Source of the DNA: JAEULH01 sp963805915
GTDB taxonomy: Bacteria > Pseudomonadota > Alphaproteobacteria > Rhodospirillales > Defluviicoccaceae
Reading direction: 5' to 3'
Assembly: GCA_963805915.1 (NCBI GenBank)
Contig: CAWDWD010000022.1
Location: forward strand, 62,001 to 126,000
DNA length: 64,000 bases
A program made the position numbers and the translations under genes. Below the pieces are notes generated by a model, which ran no database searches, was not told where the DNA came from, and was given only the letters and a program-made list of their open reading frames with translations. Shown here piece after piece: positions 53,468 to 61,849 of this stretch; the stretch's first letter is position 1, and the number at the start of each line of letters is the position of its first letter.

Positions 53468-54955
53468 ATGTCTATCAACCTTAGTGTTCCGCACGCCAAC
53501 CCAACCCCGGAGCTTAAGCCACGGATCACGGTGATCGGTGTCGGCGGCGCCGGTGGCAATGCGGTCAACAACATGATCCGCTCGCATCTCGAAGGCGTTG
53601 AGTTCGTCGTCGGGAACACCGATGCCCAGGCGCTGGCCCAGTCCACCGCCGACCGGCGGATCCAGCTCGGCGTCACCGTCACCCAGGGCCTCGGCGCCGG
53701 CTCGCGGCCGGATATCGGCCGGATCGCCGCCGAGGAGGCGCTCGAGGAAATCATCGACGAGCTGCGCGGCTCGAACATGGTGTTCATCGCCGCCGGCATG
53801 GGCGGCGGGACCGGAACCGGCGCCGCGCCGGTGATCGCGCGCGCCGCCCGCGAGGCCGGAATCCTCACCGTCGGCGTCGTGACCAAGCCTTTCCACTTTG
53901 AAGGCGCGCACCGGATGCGTCTCGCCGAACAAGGCATCGAGGAACTCGAACAGTTCGTCGATACCCTGATCATCATTCCCAACCAGAACCTGTTCCGGAT
54001 CGCCAACGAGCGGACGACCTTCGCCGACGCCTTCAACATGGCCGACGACGTTCTCTACTCGGGCGTGCGCGGCGTTACCGACCTGATGGTCATGCCGGGG
54101 CTGATCAACCTCGACTTCGCCGACATCCGCGCGGTGATGAGCGAGATGGGCAAGGCGATGATGGGCACCGGCGAGGCCGAGGGCGACCGCCGGGCGCTCG
54201 ACGCGGCGGAAGCCGCGATCTCCAATCCGCTGCTCGACGATGTCTCGATGAAGGGGGCACGCGGCGTTCTCATCAACATCACCGGCGGACCCGACATGAC
54301 CCTGTTCGAGGTCGACGAGGCCGCCAATCGGGTCCGCTCCGAGGTCGATCCCGACGCCTTCATCATCTTCGGCTCGACCTTCGACGACGGCCTGGCCGGC
54401 AAGGTCCGTGTTTCCGTGGTCGCCACCGGCATGGACAGCATCGCCGCCGTTCGTCCGGCGCCGACCAAGCTCAGCCTGGTCACGGCGGAAGAGGACGAAT
54501 CGCCCACTTTTGGCGGCATCGCCGGCGAGATGGAAGAAGACGACGATCTGGCGCCGGCGGCTCTGCTCGGCACCGGCACCGACGGCGGCGGCGCGTTCAC
54601 GAGCGGCGAGGCCAAGTCGTCCGGCAGGACCATTTCGGTTTCGCCGGCGGCGACCATGCATCCGCGGGCCGAGGATCGCCGCAGTGACGACGTTTTCGGC
54701 GGCGGCAGCCACGAGGGCCACGGCGCGATGGAGCGGATGAGCAACCTGCTCGCCCGCGTCACCGGCGGCTCGCGTGGCCCGGCGCGTCCGGCCAAGGTCG
54801 CCGAGGGCGAACCGGTCAGCGCCCCGGCCATGAGCACGCCGACGATGAAGCCGCCGCGGTTCGGCAACGTCGCTTCGGAAGAGCGCCTGCCGCAATCGAA
54901 GCCGGAAGAAGAGCTGCTCGACATCCCGGCGTTTCTCCGCCGTCAGGCGAACTAG
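53468..54955 (+). CDS. ftsZ: cell division protein FtsZ
   Basis: Tubulin-like GTPase forming the Z ring. IGVGGAGGNAVNNMI, the signature GGGTGTG at residues 112-118, and FEGAHRMRLAEQGIEELEQF. After the globular part (about 320 residues) comes a long low-complexity linker of about 160 residues and the C-terminal peptide LLDIPAFLRRQAN, which binds FtsA and other partners. 495 aa, with the long linker usual in Alphaproteobacteria. ATG 53468 follows GGAGG; the gap to ftsA allows separate initiation. Confidence 0.98.
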   Translation: MSINLSVPHANPTPELKPRITVIGVGGAGGNAVNNMIRSHLEGVEFVVGNTDAQALAQSTADRRIQLGVTVTQGLGAGSRPDIGRIAAEEALEEIIDELRGSNMVFIAAGMGGGTGTGAAPVIARAAREAGILTVGVVTKPFHFEGAHRMRLAEQGIEELEQFVDTLIIIPNQNLFRIANERTTFADAFNMADDVLYSGVRGVTDLMVMPGLINLDFADIRAVMSEMGKAMMGTGEAEGDRRALDAAEAAISNPLLDDVSMKGARGVLINITGGPDMTLFEVDEAANRVRSEVDPDAFIIFGSTFDDGLAGKVRVSVVATGMDSIAAVRPAPTKLSLVTAEEDESPTFGGIAGEMEEDDDLAPAALLGTGTDGGGAFTSGEAKSSGRTISVSPAATMHPRAEDRRSDDVFGGGSHEGHGAMERMSNLLARVTGGSRGPARPAKVAEGEPVSAPAMSTPTMKPPRFGNVASEERLPQSKPEEELLDIPAFLRRQAN

Positions 54956-54971
54956 AGCGGTGCCGGAGCGG

Positions 54972-55004
54972 GGTCGGAGCCGGCCGTTACGGCCGGCTCC
55001 GACC
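54972..55004 (+). terminator. strong hairpin after ftsZ
   Basis: A perfect 15-bp stem (54972-54986 with 54990-55004, arms GGTCGGAGCCGGCCG and its complement) around TTA, 16 nt after the ftsZ stop. No T run follows, but stability suggests termination or 3'-end protection of the dcw transcript. Confidence 0.7.
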
Positions 55005-55020
55005 TACGTTCAAACCATGG

Positions 55021-55049
55021 CCACCCGGCGCGGACATCGTGCCGGGTGG
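55021..55049 (+). terminator. second hairpin after ftsZ
   Basis: CCACCCGGC (55021-55029) pairs with GCCGGGTGG (55041-55049) with an 11-nt loop. Together with the first hairpin it separates ftsZ from bamD. Confidence 0.5.
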
Positions 55050-55089
55050 CAGCGGCTCCGGCCGTCCGCGGCCTAAGCCTTGGGTTTGC

Positions 55090-55120
55090 TTGCATCGCCG
55101 GCGAGTGGTCATGATATAGT
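55090..55120 (+). promoter_or_regulatory. possible bamD promoter
   Basis: TTGCAT (55090-55095) and TATAGT (55115-55120), 19 nt apart, directly after the two hairpins. The spacing is longer than ideal. A separate promoter here would fit the termination signals after ftsZ. Confidence 0.35.
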
Positions 55121-55160
55121 GCTCGGCATCATGATGTTTTTGCTGAGCGGAAGCGCAAGG

Positions 55161-55928
55161 ATGTTTGAAATCCTGAGCAAACGGGCTCTATTTGCCGCGT
55201 TGGCGAGCGTTGCGCTCGCAGCCGGCTGTGCCTCATCGGATGACAAGGACAAGTACGTCGAGCGGCCGGTCGAGGAACTTTACGGCCTCGCCGGAACGGC
55301 CATGAACGATGGCGACTACAAGCAGGCGGCGAAGCTCTACGACGAGGTCGAACGTCAGCATCCCTATTCGCCGTGGGCGACCCATGCGCAGCTCCAGGCT
55401 GCGTACGCGCATTATGAGGCGAACGATTATGATGACGCGATCGTCTCGCTCGACCGCTTCATCGATCTGCATCCGGCCGACAAGGACGTGCCGTACGCCT
55501 ACTACCTGAAGGGGCTCTGTTACTACGAGCGGATTTCCGACGCCAGCCGCGATCAGAAGATGACCGAGGATGCCAAGCGCGTCTTCCAGGAGCTAATCGC
55601 GCGTTATCCCGAAAGTGAGTATACGCGCGACGCCAAGGTCAAGATCGACCTCGCCAACGACCATCTTTCCGGCAAGGAAATGGTCGTCGGGCGCTACTAC
55701 CTGAAGCATGGCTACTACGTCGCCGCCATCAACCGCTTCCGTTCAGTGCTCGAAAAATATCAGACCACCACCCAGGTCCCCGAGGCGCTGTTGCGCCTGA
55801 CCGAAGCGTATACCGCGTTGGGCCTGACTGAGGAGGCGCGCAAGTCGGCGGCGATCCTGGGCTACAATTTTCCCGGCAGCGATTGGTACGCCGACGCCTA
55901 CGCATTGGTCGGAGGCAAGGGCGGATGA
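55161..55928 (+). CDS. bamD: outer membrane assembly lipoprotein BamD
   Basis: Essential lipoprotein of the BAM complex that inserts outer-membrane proteins. Start ATG 55161 gives a lipoprotein signal ending ALAAGC, with the lipidated Cys at residue 23. Five TPR-like repeats follow (LAGTAMNDGDYKQAAKLYDE, AAYAHYEANDYDDAIVSLDR, YLKGLCYYERISDASRDQKM, VGRYYLKHGYYVAAINRFRS). 255 aa. The longer frame from 55080 would place extra sequence before the signal peptide and is not used. Confidence 0.93.
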   Translation: MFEILSKRALFAALASVALAAGCASSDDKDKYVERPVEELYGLAGTAMNDGDYKQAAKLYDEVERQHPYSPWATHAQLQAAYAHYEANDYDDAIVSLDRFIDLHPADKDVPYAYYLKGLCYYERISDASRDQKMTEDAKRVFQELIARYPESEYTRDAKVKIDLANDHLSGKEMVVGRYYLKHGYYVAAINRFRSVLEKYQTTTQVPEALLRLTEAYTALGLTEEARKSAAILGYNFPGSDWYADAYALVGGKGG

Positions 55929-55961
55929 GCGCCGCGACCAAGCTCGGCCCATCTTCAGACG

Positions 55962-57644
55962 ATGCTGTCCGCGCTCTCCATCCGTGACATCGTCCTGATC
56001 GACAACCTGGATCTGGATTTCCAGGCGGGGCTTTCGGCGTTGACCGGCGAAAGCGGTGCGGGCAAGTCGATCCTTCTCGATGCCCTTGGCCTCGCGCTAG
56101 GCGGCCGCGCCGAAGCCCGGCTGGTTCGCCAGGGGGCTGCCCGGGGCTCGGTCAGCGCGGCGTTCGCGCTCGGCGAGAATCATCCGCTGATGACGCTGCT
56201 GGCCGAGCACGGCATCGATGGCGAAGACGACATGATCGTGCTGCGCCGGATCGTCGGCGGCGACGGCCGCTCGCGCGCCTTCGTCAACGACCAGCCGGTC
56301 GGCGTTGCCCTACTGCGCCGGATCGGCGACGGGCTGGTCGAGATCCACGGCCAGTTCGACAACCAGCGTTTGCTCAGCCCGGCGACCCATCGCGGCCTGC
56401 TGGACGCCTTCGCCGGTTTGAACGATCGTCTTTCCGCTGCGGCCGAGGCCTGGGCCGCCTGGCGCGCGGCGATCGCGGCGCTGGCCGGGGCCGAGGCCGA
56501 TATGGCGGCGGCTCGGCGCGACGAAGCCTATTTCCGCCACGCTTTTGATGAACTCGACCGGCTCGACCCGAAGCCCAACGAAGAGGCGGCCCTGGCCGAG
56601 ACCCGGGCGCGGCTGATGAGCGGGGAAAAAATCATGCAAGCGATGGTCGATGCCGCCAGGGCGTTGGCCGGAGAGGACGCGGTGCCCGGCGCCGAGGCGG
56701 CGCTCGACGGCGCCTTGCGTCAGCTTGAACGGGTCGCGGCGACCGCCGGCGGAAGGCTTGATGGCGTCATCGATGCGCTGGGCCGCGCCCGCTCGGAGAC
56801 TATCGAGGCCCACGCCCAGCTCGACCGGTCCTTGGCCGATATGGATCTCGATCCGCTCCGGCTGGAGGAGGCCGAAGAGCGGTTGTTCGCCCTGCGCGCA
56901 GTCGCCCGCAAGCACGATTGTTCGGTCGACGGGCTGGCGGCACTGCGCGACGAACTGGCCGAGCGCCTTGCCGGGCTCGACGACGGCGGGCATCGCCTCG
57001 CCCGCCTCGCCGCCGCGACCGACGCCGCCGGCGAGGCCTATCGCGCCGTCGCGGTCCGGCTCAGCGAGGCGCGCCGCGCCGCCGCCGAGCGCCTCGATGC
57101 CCAGGTCGGCGCTGAGCTCGAACCCTTAAGCCTGGGCAAGGCTGTTTTCCGTACACAGGTGCTTGAACTTGCTCCCAACGATTGGGGCGCGCACGGCAAG
57201 GATCAGGTCGCCTTCGAGATCGCGACCAACCCCGGGAGCCCGCCGGGGCCTCTGGTCCGCATCGCGTCGGGCGGCGAGCTCGCCCGCTTCATGCTGGCGC
57301 TCAAGGTCGTCCTCGCCCAGGCCGATCCGGTGCCGACACTGGTCTTCGACGAGGTTGACGCCGGCGTCGGTGGCGCGGTTGCGGCGGCCGTCGGCGAGCG
57401 GCTGGCTCGCCTCGCCGAGACGGTGCAGGTGTTGGTGCTGACCCATTCGCCACAGGTGGCCGCGCGCGGCGCCCACCACTGGCGGGTCCGAAAAGCGCTG
57501 GGCGAGGGCGAGGCGCGCACCCGCATCGATGTTCTCAACAGCGACGACCGCAAGGAAGAGCTGGCTCGGATGCTTGCTGGCGCGCGCATTACCGATGAAG
57601 CCCGTGCGGCCGCCGCAAGCCTGCTTGTGAGCAAGAGCGCTTAG
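55962..57644 (+). CDS. recN: DNA repair protein RecN
   Basis: SMC-like ATPase of double-strand break repair. Walker A in ALTGESGAGKSILLDALGLA, central long coiled coil rich in Ala, Glu and Arg, signature IASGGELARFMLALKVVL and Walker B TLVFDEVDAGVGGAVA, then VLVLTHSPQVAARGAHHWRV. 560 aa. 33 nt after bamD, followed directly by ligA. Confidence 0.95.
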   Translation: MLSALSIRDIVLIDNLDLDFQAGLSALTGESGAGKSILLDALGLALGGRAEARLVRQGAARGSVSAAFALGENHPLMTLLAEHGIDGEDDMIVLRRIVGGDGRSRAFVNDQPVGVALLRRIGDGLVEIHGQFDNQRLLSPATHRGLLDAFAGLNDRLSAAAEAWAAWRAAIAALAGAEADMAAARRDEAYFRHAFDELDRLDPKPNEEAALAETRARLMSGEKIMQAMVDAARALAGEDAVPGAEAALDGALRQLERVAATAGGRLDGVIDALGRARSETIEAHAQLDRSLADMDLDPLRLEEAEERLFALRAVARKHDCSVDGLAALRDELAERLAGLDDGGHRLARLAAATDAAGEAYRAVAVRLSEARRAAAERLDAQVGAELEPLSLGKAVFRTQVLELAPNDWGAHGKDQVAFEIATNPGSPPGPLVRIASGGELARFMLALKVVLAQADPVPTLVFDEVDAGVGGAVAAAVGERLARLAETVQVLVLTHSPQVAARGAHHWRVRKALGEGEARTRIDVLNSDDRKEELARMLAGARITDEARAAAASLLVSKSA

Positions 57645-57646
57645 GA

Positions 57647-59758
57647 ATGAGCGCGTCCTTGCGCGAAATTCCGCCGGACGCGCTGACCCGCGCCCAGGCC
57701 GAGGCCGAATTGCGGTCGCTGGCCGAGGAAATGGCCGATTACGACCGGGCCTATTACGTCGATGACGCTCCCGTTATCAGCGACGCTGACTACGATGCCT
57801 TGCGCCGTCGCAACGCCGCGATCGAGGCGCGCTTTGCCGATCTGGTCCGCGACGACAGCCCGTCGAAGCGGGTAGGCGCCGCGCCCGCCGAGGGCTTCGC
57901 CAGGGTCACCCACGCGCGGCCGATGCTCTCGCTCAACAACGCTTTTACCGACGCCGACCTGATTGAATTCGTGGCCCAGATCCGCCGCTTTCTCAAGGAA
58001 CTGAGCGACGATTCGGATCGCGCGCTGGTAATGGTAGCCGAGCCGAAGATCGATGGCCTGTCGGTGTCGCTGCGCTACGAGGACGGTCGGTTCGTGCGCG
58101 GGGCGACCCGCGGGGACGGCGCCATCGGCGAGGACGTCACCGCCAACCTGCGGACGCTCGCCGACGTGCCTGAGGCGATCGGCCCCGAAAAAGATGGCGG
58201 CGCGCCCCGTATCGTTGAGGTCCGCGGTGAGGTCTACATGACCAAGACCGACTTCGCCGCGCTCAATGAGCGCCAGCGCGAGGCCGGCGCCAAGGTCTTC
58301 GCCAACCCCCGCAACGCCGCCGCCGGCTCGCTGCGCCAGCTTGATCCGAGCGTGACCGCCGCCCGGCCGCTGCGCTTTTTCGCCTATGCCGCCGGCGAGG
58401 CAAGCGCGCCGTTGGCCAAGACCCACCAGGGCTTTCTCGCCCAGCTCGAGACGTTTGGCTTTCCGGTCAACCCGCTCGCGCGGGCATGCCATGGCGTAGA
58501 CGATATGCTGGCCTTCTACCACAACCTCGCCGACCGGCGTACCGGGCTCGACTACGATATCGACGGCGTCGTCTTCAAGGTCGACCGGCTCGACTGGCAG
58601 CAGCGGCTCGGTTTCGTCAGCCGGGCGCCGCGTTGGGCGATCGCGCAGAAGTTTGAAGCCGAACGGGCGCGCACCCAATTGCGCGAGATCCGGGTGCAGG
58701 TTGGCCGCACCGGAACGCTAACACCCGTCGCCGTGCTGGCGCCGGTCACGGTCGGTGGGGTCGTCGTCTCGCGGGCGACCCTGCACAACGAAGACGAGAT
58801 CGCGCGCAAGGACATCCGCGCCGGCGACACGGTCATCGTCCAGCGCGCCGGCGATGTCATTCCGCAAATCGTCGCGGTGGTCGGCGAACTGCGCCCGGCG
58901 GACGCGGTGGCGTACCGCTTTCCCGATCATTGTCCCGAATGCGGCAGCCTTGCCGTCCGCGAGAACGGTGCCGTGGCGCGCCGGTGCATCGGCGGGCTTG
59001 TCTGCCCGGCCCAGTCGATCGAGCGGCTGAAGCATTTCGTTTCGCGCGGCGCCTTCGACATCGACGGGCTCGGAGCCAGGCACATCGCGGCCTTTCGCGC
59101 CGACGGCCTGATTGCGGGGCCGGCCGACATATTCCGCCTGCACGAGCGCGCGACCGAGATCAGCGAGCGGCCCGGCTGGGGCGAGCGGTCGACCAGCAAC
59201 CTGATCGCCGCGATCGACGCCCGTCGGCGGATCGCGCTCGAGCGCTTCGTCTATGCCCTCGGGATCCCCCAGGTCGGCCAGGCAACGGCGCGCCTGCTCG
59301 CCAAACACTATGGCTCGCTGGCGGCATGGCGGACGGCGATGATCGCGGCCGGCGATCCGGAGCAGGCGGCCTACGCCGATCTTGTCAACATCGACGGGGT
59401 CGGACCGTCGGTCGCCGGCGATCTCGCCGCCTTCTTCGCCGAACCGCACAATCTCGAAGTTCTCGACGATCTTGCGGCCGAGGTCACGGTCGAGGATTTC
59501 GCCGCCGGCGAGACGGCGGCTTCGCCCATCACCGGCAAGACCGTCGTCTTTACCGGGACGCTTACCACCATGACCCGCGGCGAGGCCAAGGCCCGCGCCG
59601 AAGCGCTCGGCGCCAAGGTCGCGGGCTCGGTCTCGCGCGCCACCGACTACGTCGTCATCGGCGCCGACGCCGGCGCAAAGGCCGCCAAAGCCGTCGCCCT
59701 CGGCGTCTCCACGTTAAGCGAGGACGACTGGCGCGCGCTCACCGCGCCGCCGGACTGA
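57647..59758 (+). CDS. ligA: NAD+-dependent DNA ligase LigA
   Basis: Seals nicks during replication and repair. The adenylated lysine is Lys134 in EPKIDGLSV. Other features: YYVDDAPVISDADYDALRR (domain Ia, NAD+ binding), DIDGVVFKVD, a four-Cys zinc finger (CPECGS, then CIGGLVCPAQ), helix-hairpin-helix repeats and a C-terminal BRCT domain (ITGKTVVFTGTLTTMTRGEA). 703 aa, complete. Starts 2 nt after recN. Confidence 0.97.
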   Translation: MSASLREIPPDALTRAQAEAELRSLAEEMADYDRAYYVDDAPVISDADYDALRRRNAAIEARFADLVRDDSPSKRVGAAPAEGFARVTHARPMLSLNNAFTDADLIEFVAQIRRFLKELSDDSDRALVMVAEPKIDGLSVSLRYEDGRFVRGATRGDGAIGEDVTANLRTLADVPEAIGPEKDGGAPRIVEVRGEVYMTKTDFAALNERQREAGAKVFANPRNAAAGSLRQLDPSVTAARPLRFFAYAAGEASAPLAKTHQGFLAQLETFGFPVNPLARACHGVDDMLAFYHNLADRRTGLDYDIDGVVFKVDRLDWQQRLGFVSRAPRWAIAQKFEAERARTQLREIRVQVGRTGTLTPVAVLAPVTVGGVVVSRATLHNEDEIARKDIRAGDTVIVQRAGDVIPQIVAVVGELRPADAVAYRFPDHCPECGSLAVRENGAVARRCIGGLVCPAQSIERLKHFVSRGAFDIDGLGARHIAAFRADGLIAGPADIFRLHERATEISERPGWGERSTSNLIAAIDARRRIALERFVYALGIPQVGQATARLLAKHYGSLAAWRTAMIAAGDPEQAAYADLVNIDGVGPSVAGDLAAFFAEPHNLEVLDDLAAEVTVEDFAAGETAASPITGKTVVFTGTLTTMTRGEAKARAEALGAKVAGSVSRATDYVVIGADAGAKAAKAVALGVSTLSEDDWRALTAPPD

Positions 59759-59778
59759 GCGAACTGCTGAGACCGACC

Positions 59779-60492
59779 TTACTTGGCGGCTTGGTATTTC
59801 GCGTAGCCACCGGCGCGCAAGCCGCAGGCGGGACAGGTGGCGCAGCCGTGGCCCCAGTCGTGGCGGGCGCCACGTTCGCCGAGGTAGCAGGTGTGGGTGT
59901 GTTCGACGATGAGCGCGACCAGGGCCTCGCCGCCGAGGCGTTCGGCCAGCCGCCAAGTCGCGGCCTTGTCCAGCCACATCAGCGGGGTGTGGATGACGAA
60001 GCGGCTGTCCATGCCGAGATTGAGCGCGAGTTGGGTCGCCTTGATGGCGTCGTCGCGGCAGTCGGGATAGCCCGAGGAGTCGGTCTCGCAGACCCCGGCG
60101 ACGAGGTGGCGGATGTTCCGGCGGTAGCCGAGCGCGGCGGCCAGGGTGAGAAACAGGATGTTGCGTCCGGGCACGAAGGTGGTCGGCAGCCCGTTATCGC
60201 CAAGGTGGATCTCCGCGTCGCTCGTCAGCGCGGTTTCGCTGATTTCGGCGATGACGGCGAGGTCAACCAGGTGATGCTCGCCGAGATGTTGAGAGAGATC
60301 CGGAAGGCATCGGTGGAACTCGGCGAGGACTCTCTCGCGGCACTTCAGCTCGACGGCGTGGCGCTGGCGATAGTCAAAGGCGACAGTCTCGACGCGGGCG
60401 AAGTGGGCCAGAGCCCAGGCGAGGCAGGTCGTCGAATCCTGACCGCCGGAAAAGAGCACCAGCGCGGTTGCATCCTCCAACCCGGTCGTCAC
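59779..60492 (-). CDS. queC: 7-cyano-7-deazaguanine synthase QueC
   Basis: Converts 7-carboxy-7-deazaguanine to preQ0 in queuosine synthesis. The ATP-binding SGGQDSTTCLAWAL, FDYRQRHAVELKC, FVPGRNILFLTLAAALGYRR and CETDSSGYPDCRD match QueC. The zinc site is the C-terminal Cys set (TCYLG, then GCATCPACGLR). 237 aa from GTG 60492, which overlaps the stop of a small upstream gene as GTGA, so expression is probably coupled. Converges with ligA. Confidence 0.94.
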   Translation of the reverse strand: MTTGLEDATALVLFSGGQDSTTCLAWALAHFARVETVAFDYRQRHAVELKCRERVLAEFHRCLPDLSQHLGEHHLVDLAVIAEISETALTSDAEIHLGDNGLPTTFVPGRNILFLTLAAALGYRRNIRHLVAGVCETDSSGYPDCRDDAIKATQLALNLGMDSRFVIHTPLMWLDKAATWRLAERLGGEALVALIVEHTHTCYLGERGARHDWGHGCATCPACGLRAGGYAKYQAAK

Positions 60493-60701
60493 GCGCCGCT
60501 CTTGCCACCACCCTCACCGCGCGGCTTGTCGCGGTCGGTCGGTGTCGCGGGCCTTGGCTTTTTCGGCGGCCTGTTCTTTGATTCTGTCGCGAATTCGAAG
60601 CGGCCGGAGAGGATGCAGCCCTTCATGCCGGGATCGCAGTCGCGCCCCAGAACCCGCGCGCAGGTGCCGCGCACCTCGTGCGGACAACCCCAACCGCTCA
60701 T
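60489..60701 (-). CDS. small Cys-rich protein coupled to queC
   Basis: 70-residue protein starting MSGWGCPHEVRGTCARVLGR and continuing DCDPGMKGCILSGRFEF, then a basic, Pro-rich tail. Four Cys (CPH, C, C, GC spacing) in a compact head look like a small metal site or disulfide knot. The ATG at 60701 and a 4-nt GTGA overlap with queC support a real gene. I recall similar small proteins beside queC in related bacteria but know no function. It could bind zinc and assist QueC. Confidence 0.6.
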   Translation of the reverse strand: MSGWGCPHEVRGTCARVLGRDCDPGMKGCILSGRFEFATESKNRPPKKPRPATPTDRDKPRGEGGGKSGA

Positions 60702-60730
60702 TTGCCTCGCCTCCGCCTGTGTCGTCGTCT

Positions 60731-60821
60731 GAGCTTGCGCTACCGCTCGGCCGAGCCTGTGCTGCCGCACGGTTCGAGCTTGTGCTGCTGCACGGTTCGA
60801 GATTGTGCTGTCGCACAGTGC
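60731..60821. repeat. 23-bp tandem repeats, four degenerate copies
   Basis: Units start GAGCTTGCGC (60731), GAGCCTGTGC (60753), GAGCTTGTGC (60776) and GAGATTGTGC (60799). The last three are exactly 23 bases, each with a GTGC...GCAC mini-hairpin; the first is 22 bases and more diverged. They occupy most of the gap between chaB and the small Cys-rich gene, on whose 5' side they lie. Confidence 0.8.
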
Positions 60822-60866
60822 GGACGCCAGCCGCCGGCGTCAAGGCCGCAAGCGCTTAAGCGCGTG

Positions 60867-61098
60867 TTAGCCGCGTTTGCGCCAACTGCCGTCGCCGGAT
60901 TTCTCGTAGACCTTCTTCACCGCCGCCCAGGCGACGCGGTGCGCGGTTTCCTCGCGCGACGCATCGCCGCGGCGGTCGTCGGCATCGCGGTATTCGTCCC
61001 AGGCGCTGTCGAACGCCTTTCTATAAATGTCCTGGGCATGCTTCGGCAAGACGTTGCGGACGTTTTCCGGCAGCTCCGCGTTTGCTCTCGTAGGGCAT
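60867..61098 (-). CDS. chaB: ChaB family protein (one-base frameshift near the start)
   Basis: Small protein of the ChaB family, named for cation transport regulation but of uncertain function. ATG 61098 encodes MPYESK, the family N-terminus. An extra base at about 61080 shifts the frame, and AELPENVRNVLPKHAQDIYR, KAFDSAWDEYRDADDRRGDA and SREETAHRVAWAAVKKVYEK follow in the next frame to 60867. Corrected length 76 aa, as expected. Transcribed with, and just downstream of, the ECF sigma gene. Confidence 0.85.
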
Positions 61099-61141
61099 GG
61101 CCGAGCCCCGTCTCCTAGCCCTCTGTCTCCAAGTCCAGCGT

Positions 61142-61648
61142 CTACGCCGCGCTCGCAGCGTAGACCGGCTCGCGCTCGTGGGCCACCGGCTCGGCGCGCA
61201 GCGCCTCGCGCGCGCGCGACAGGCGCGAACGCACCGTGCCCGTCGGCGTACCCATGATGCTCGCCGCCTTCTGATACGAGCAGCCGTCGTGCACGACTAA
61301 GATTAGCGCCTGGCGCTGGCTCGGCGGCAGCCGATCGATGGCGTCGGAGGTTTCGCGCAACTCGATCGAGGCATGCTGCGCCGGCGGGCTCGACATTCCA
61401 TAAAGCCTGGCCATGCCGTCGCTCAACGCCATCGCCCGCGCGCGATCGCGCGTCTTGTTGATGAAGGCGTTGCGCAGGATCGTGAACAGCCACGCGCGCA
61501 AATTTGTCCCCGACTGGAACTTATCGGCCGCGCCTAGCGCCTTTACCAGACACTCCTGGACCAGATCGTCGGCTTCATCACGCTGGCGAGCCAACGACAT
61601 CGCATATCGCCGGAGGTGGGGAATTTCCTGGGTGAGTTCGGCCCGCAT
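61142..61648 (-). CDS. ECF RNA polymerase sigma factor
   Basis: 168-residue extracytoplasmic-function sigma factor with region 2 (ADDLVQECLVKALGAADKFQ, NLRAWLFTILRNAFINKTRD) and region 4 (LPPSQRQALILVVHDGCSYQ, MGTPTGTVRSRLSRAREAL). The sequence resembles the EcfG-like general-stress group of Alphaproteobacteria, but no anti-sigma (NepR) or PhyR gene is adjacent, so that assignment is tentative. The 201-base gap upstream (61649-61849) is comparatively AT-rich and probably contains its promoter; I could not identify a clear GGAAC-type element. Confidence 0.87.
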   Translation of the reverse strand: MRAELTQEIPHLRRYAMSLARQRDEADDLVQECLVKALGAADKFQSGTNLRAWLFTILRNAFINKTRDRARAMALSDGMARLYGMSSPPAQHASIELRETSDAIDRLPPSQRQALILVVHDGCSYQKAASIMGTPTGTVRSRLSRAREALRAEPVAHEREPVYAASAA

Positions 61649-61849
61649 CGCTATCTCCCTTGGTCTCGTTATCGCGCGTCAGCGATGACCAACTTGCGGC
61701 GGGAGTGGGCGGACGACCTTAATCCAAGTTACGATCGAAGGCGGCTGAGTGAACCATGCATCTTTTATTAATCACCGGGGGCCAAGAGCCATTATTTCAC
61801 TCTTGCACTATCAGACGTTAATGCGAAGCGCGAACTCCCGCGGGCGCGC

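Noticed and set aside
53297..54895. Long minus-strand reading frame opposite ftsA and ftsZ
   Set aside because: Antisense shadow of ftsZ with no recognisable domain or ribosome site.
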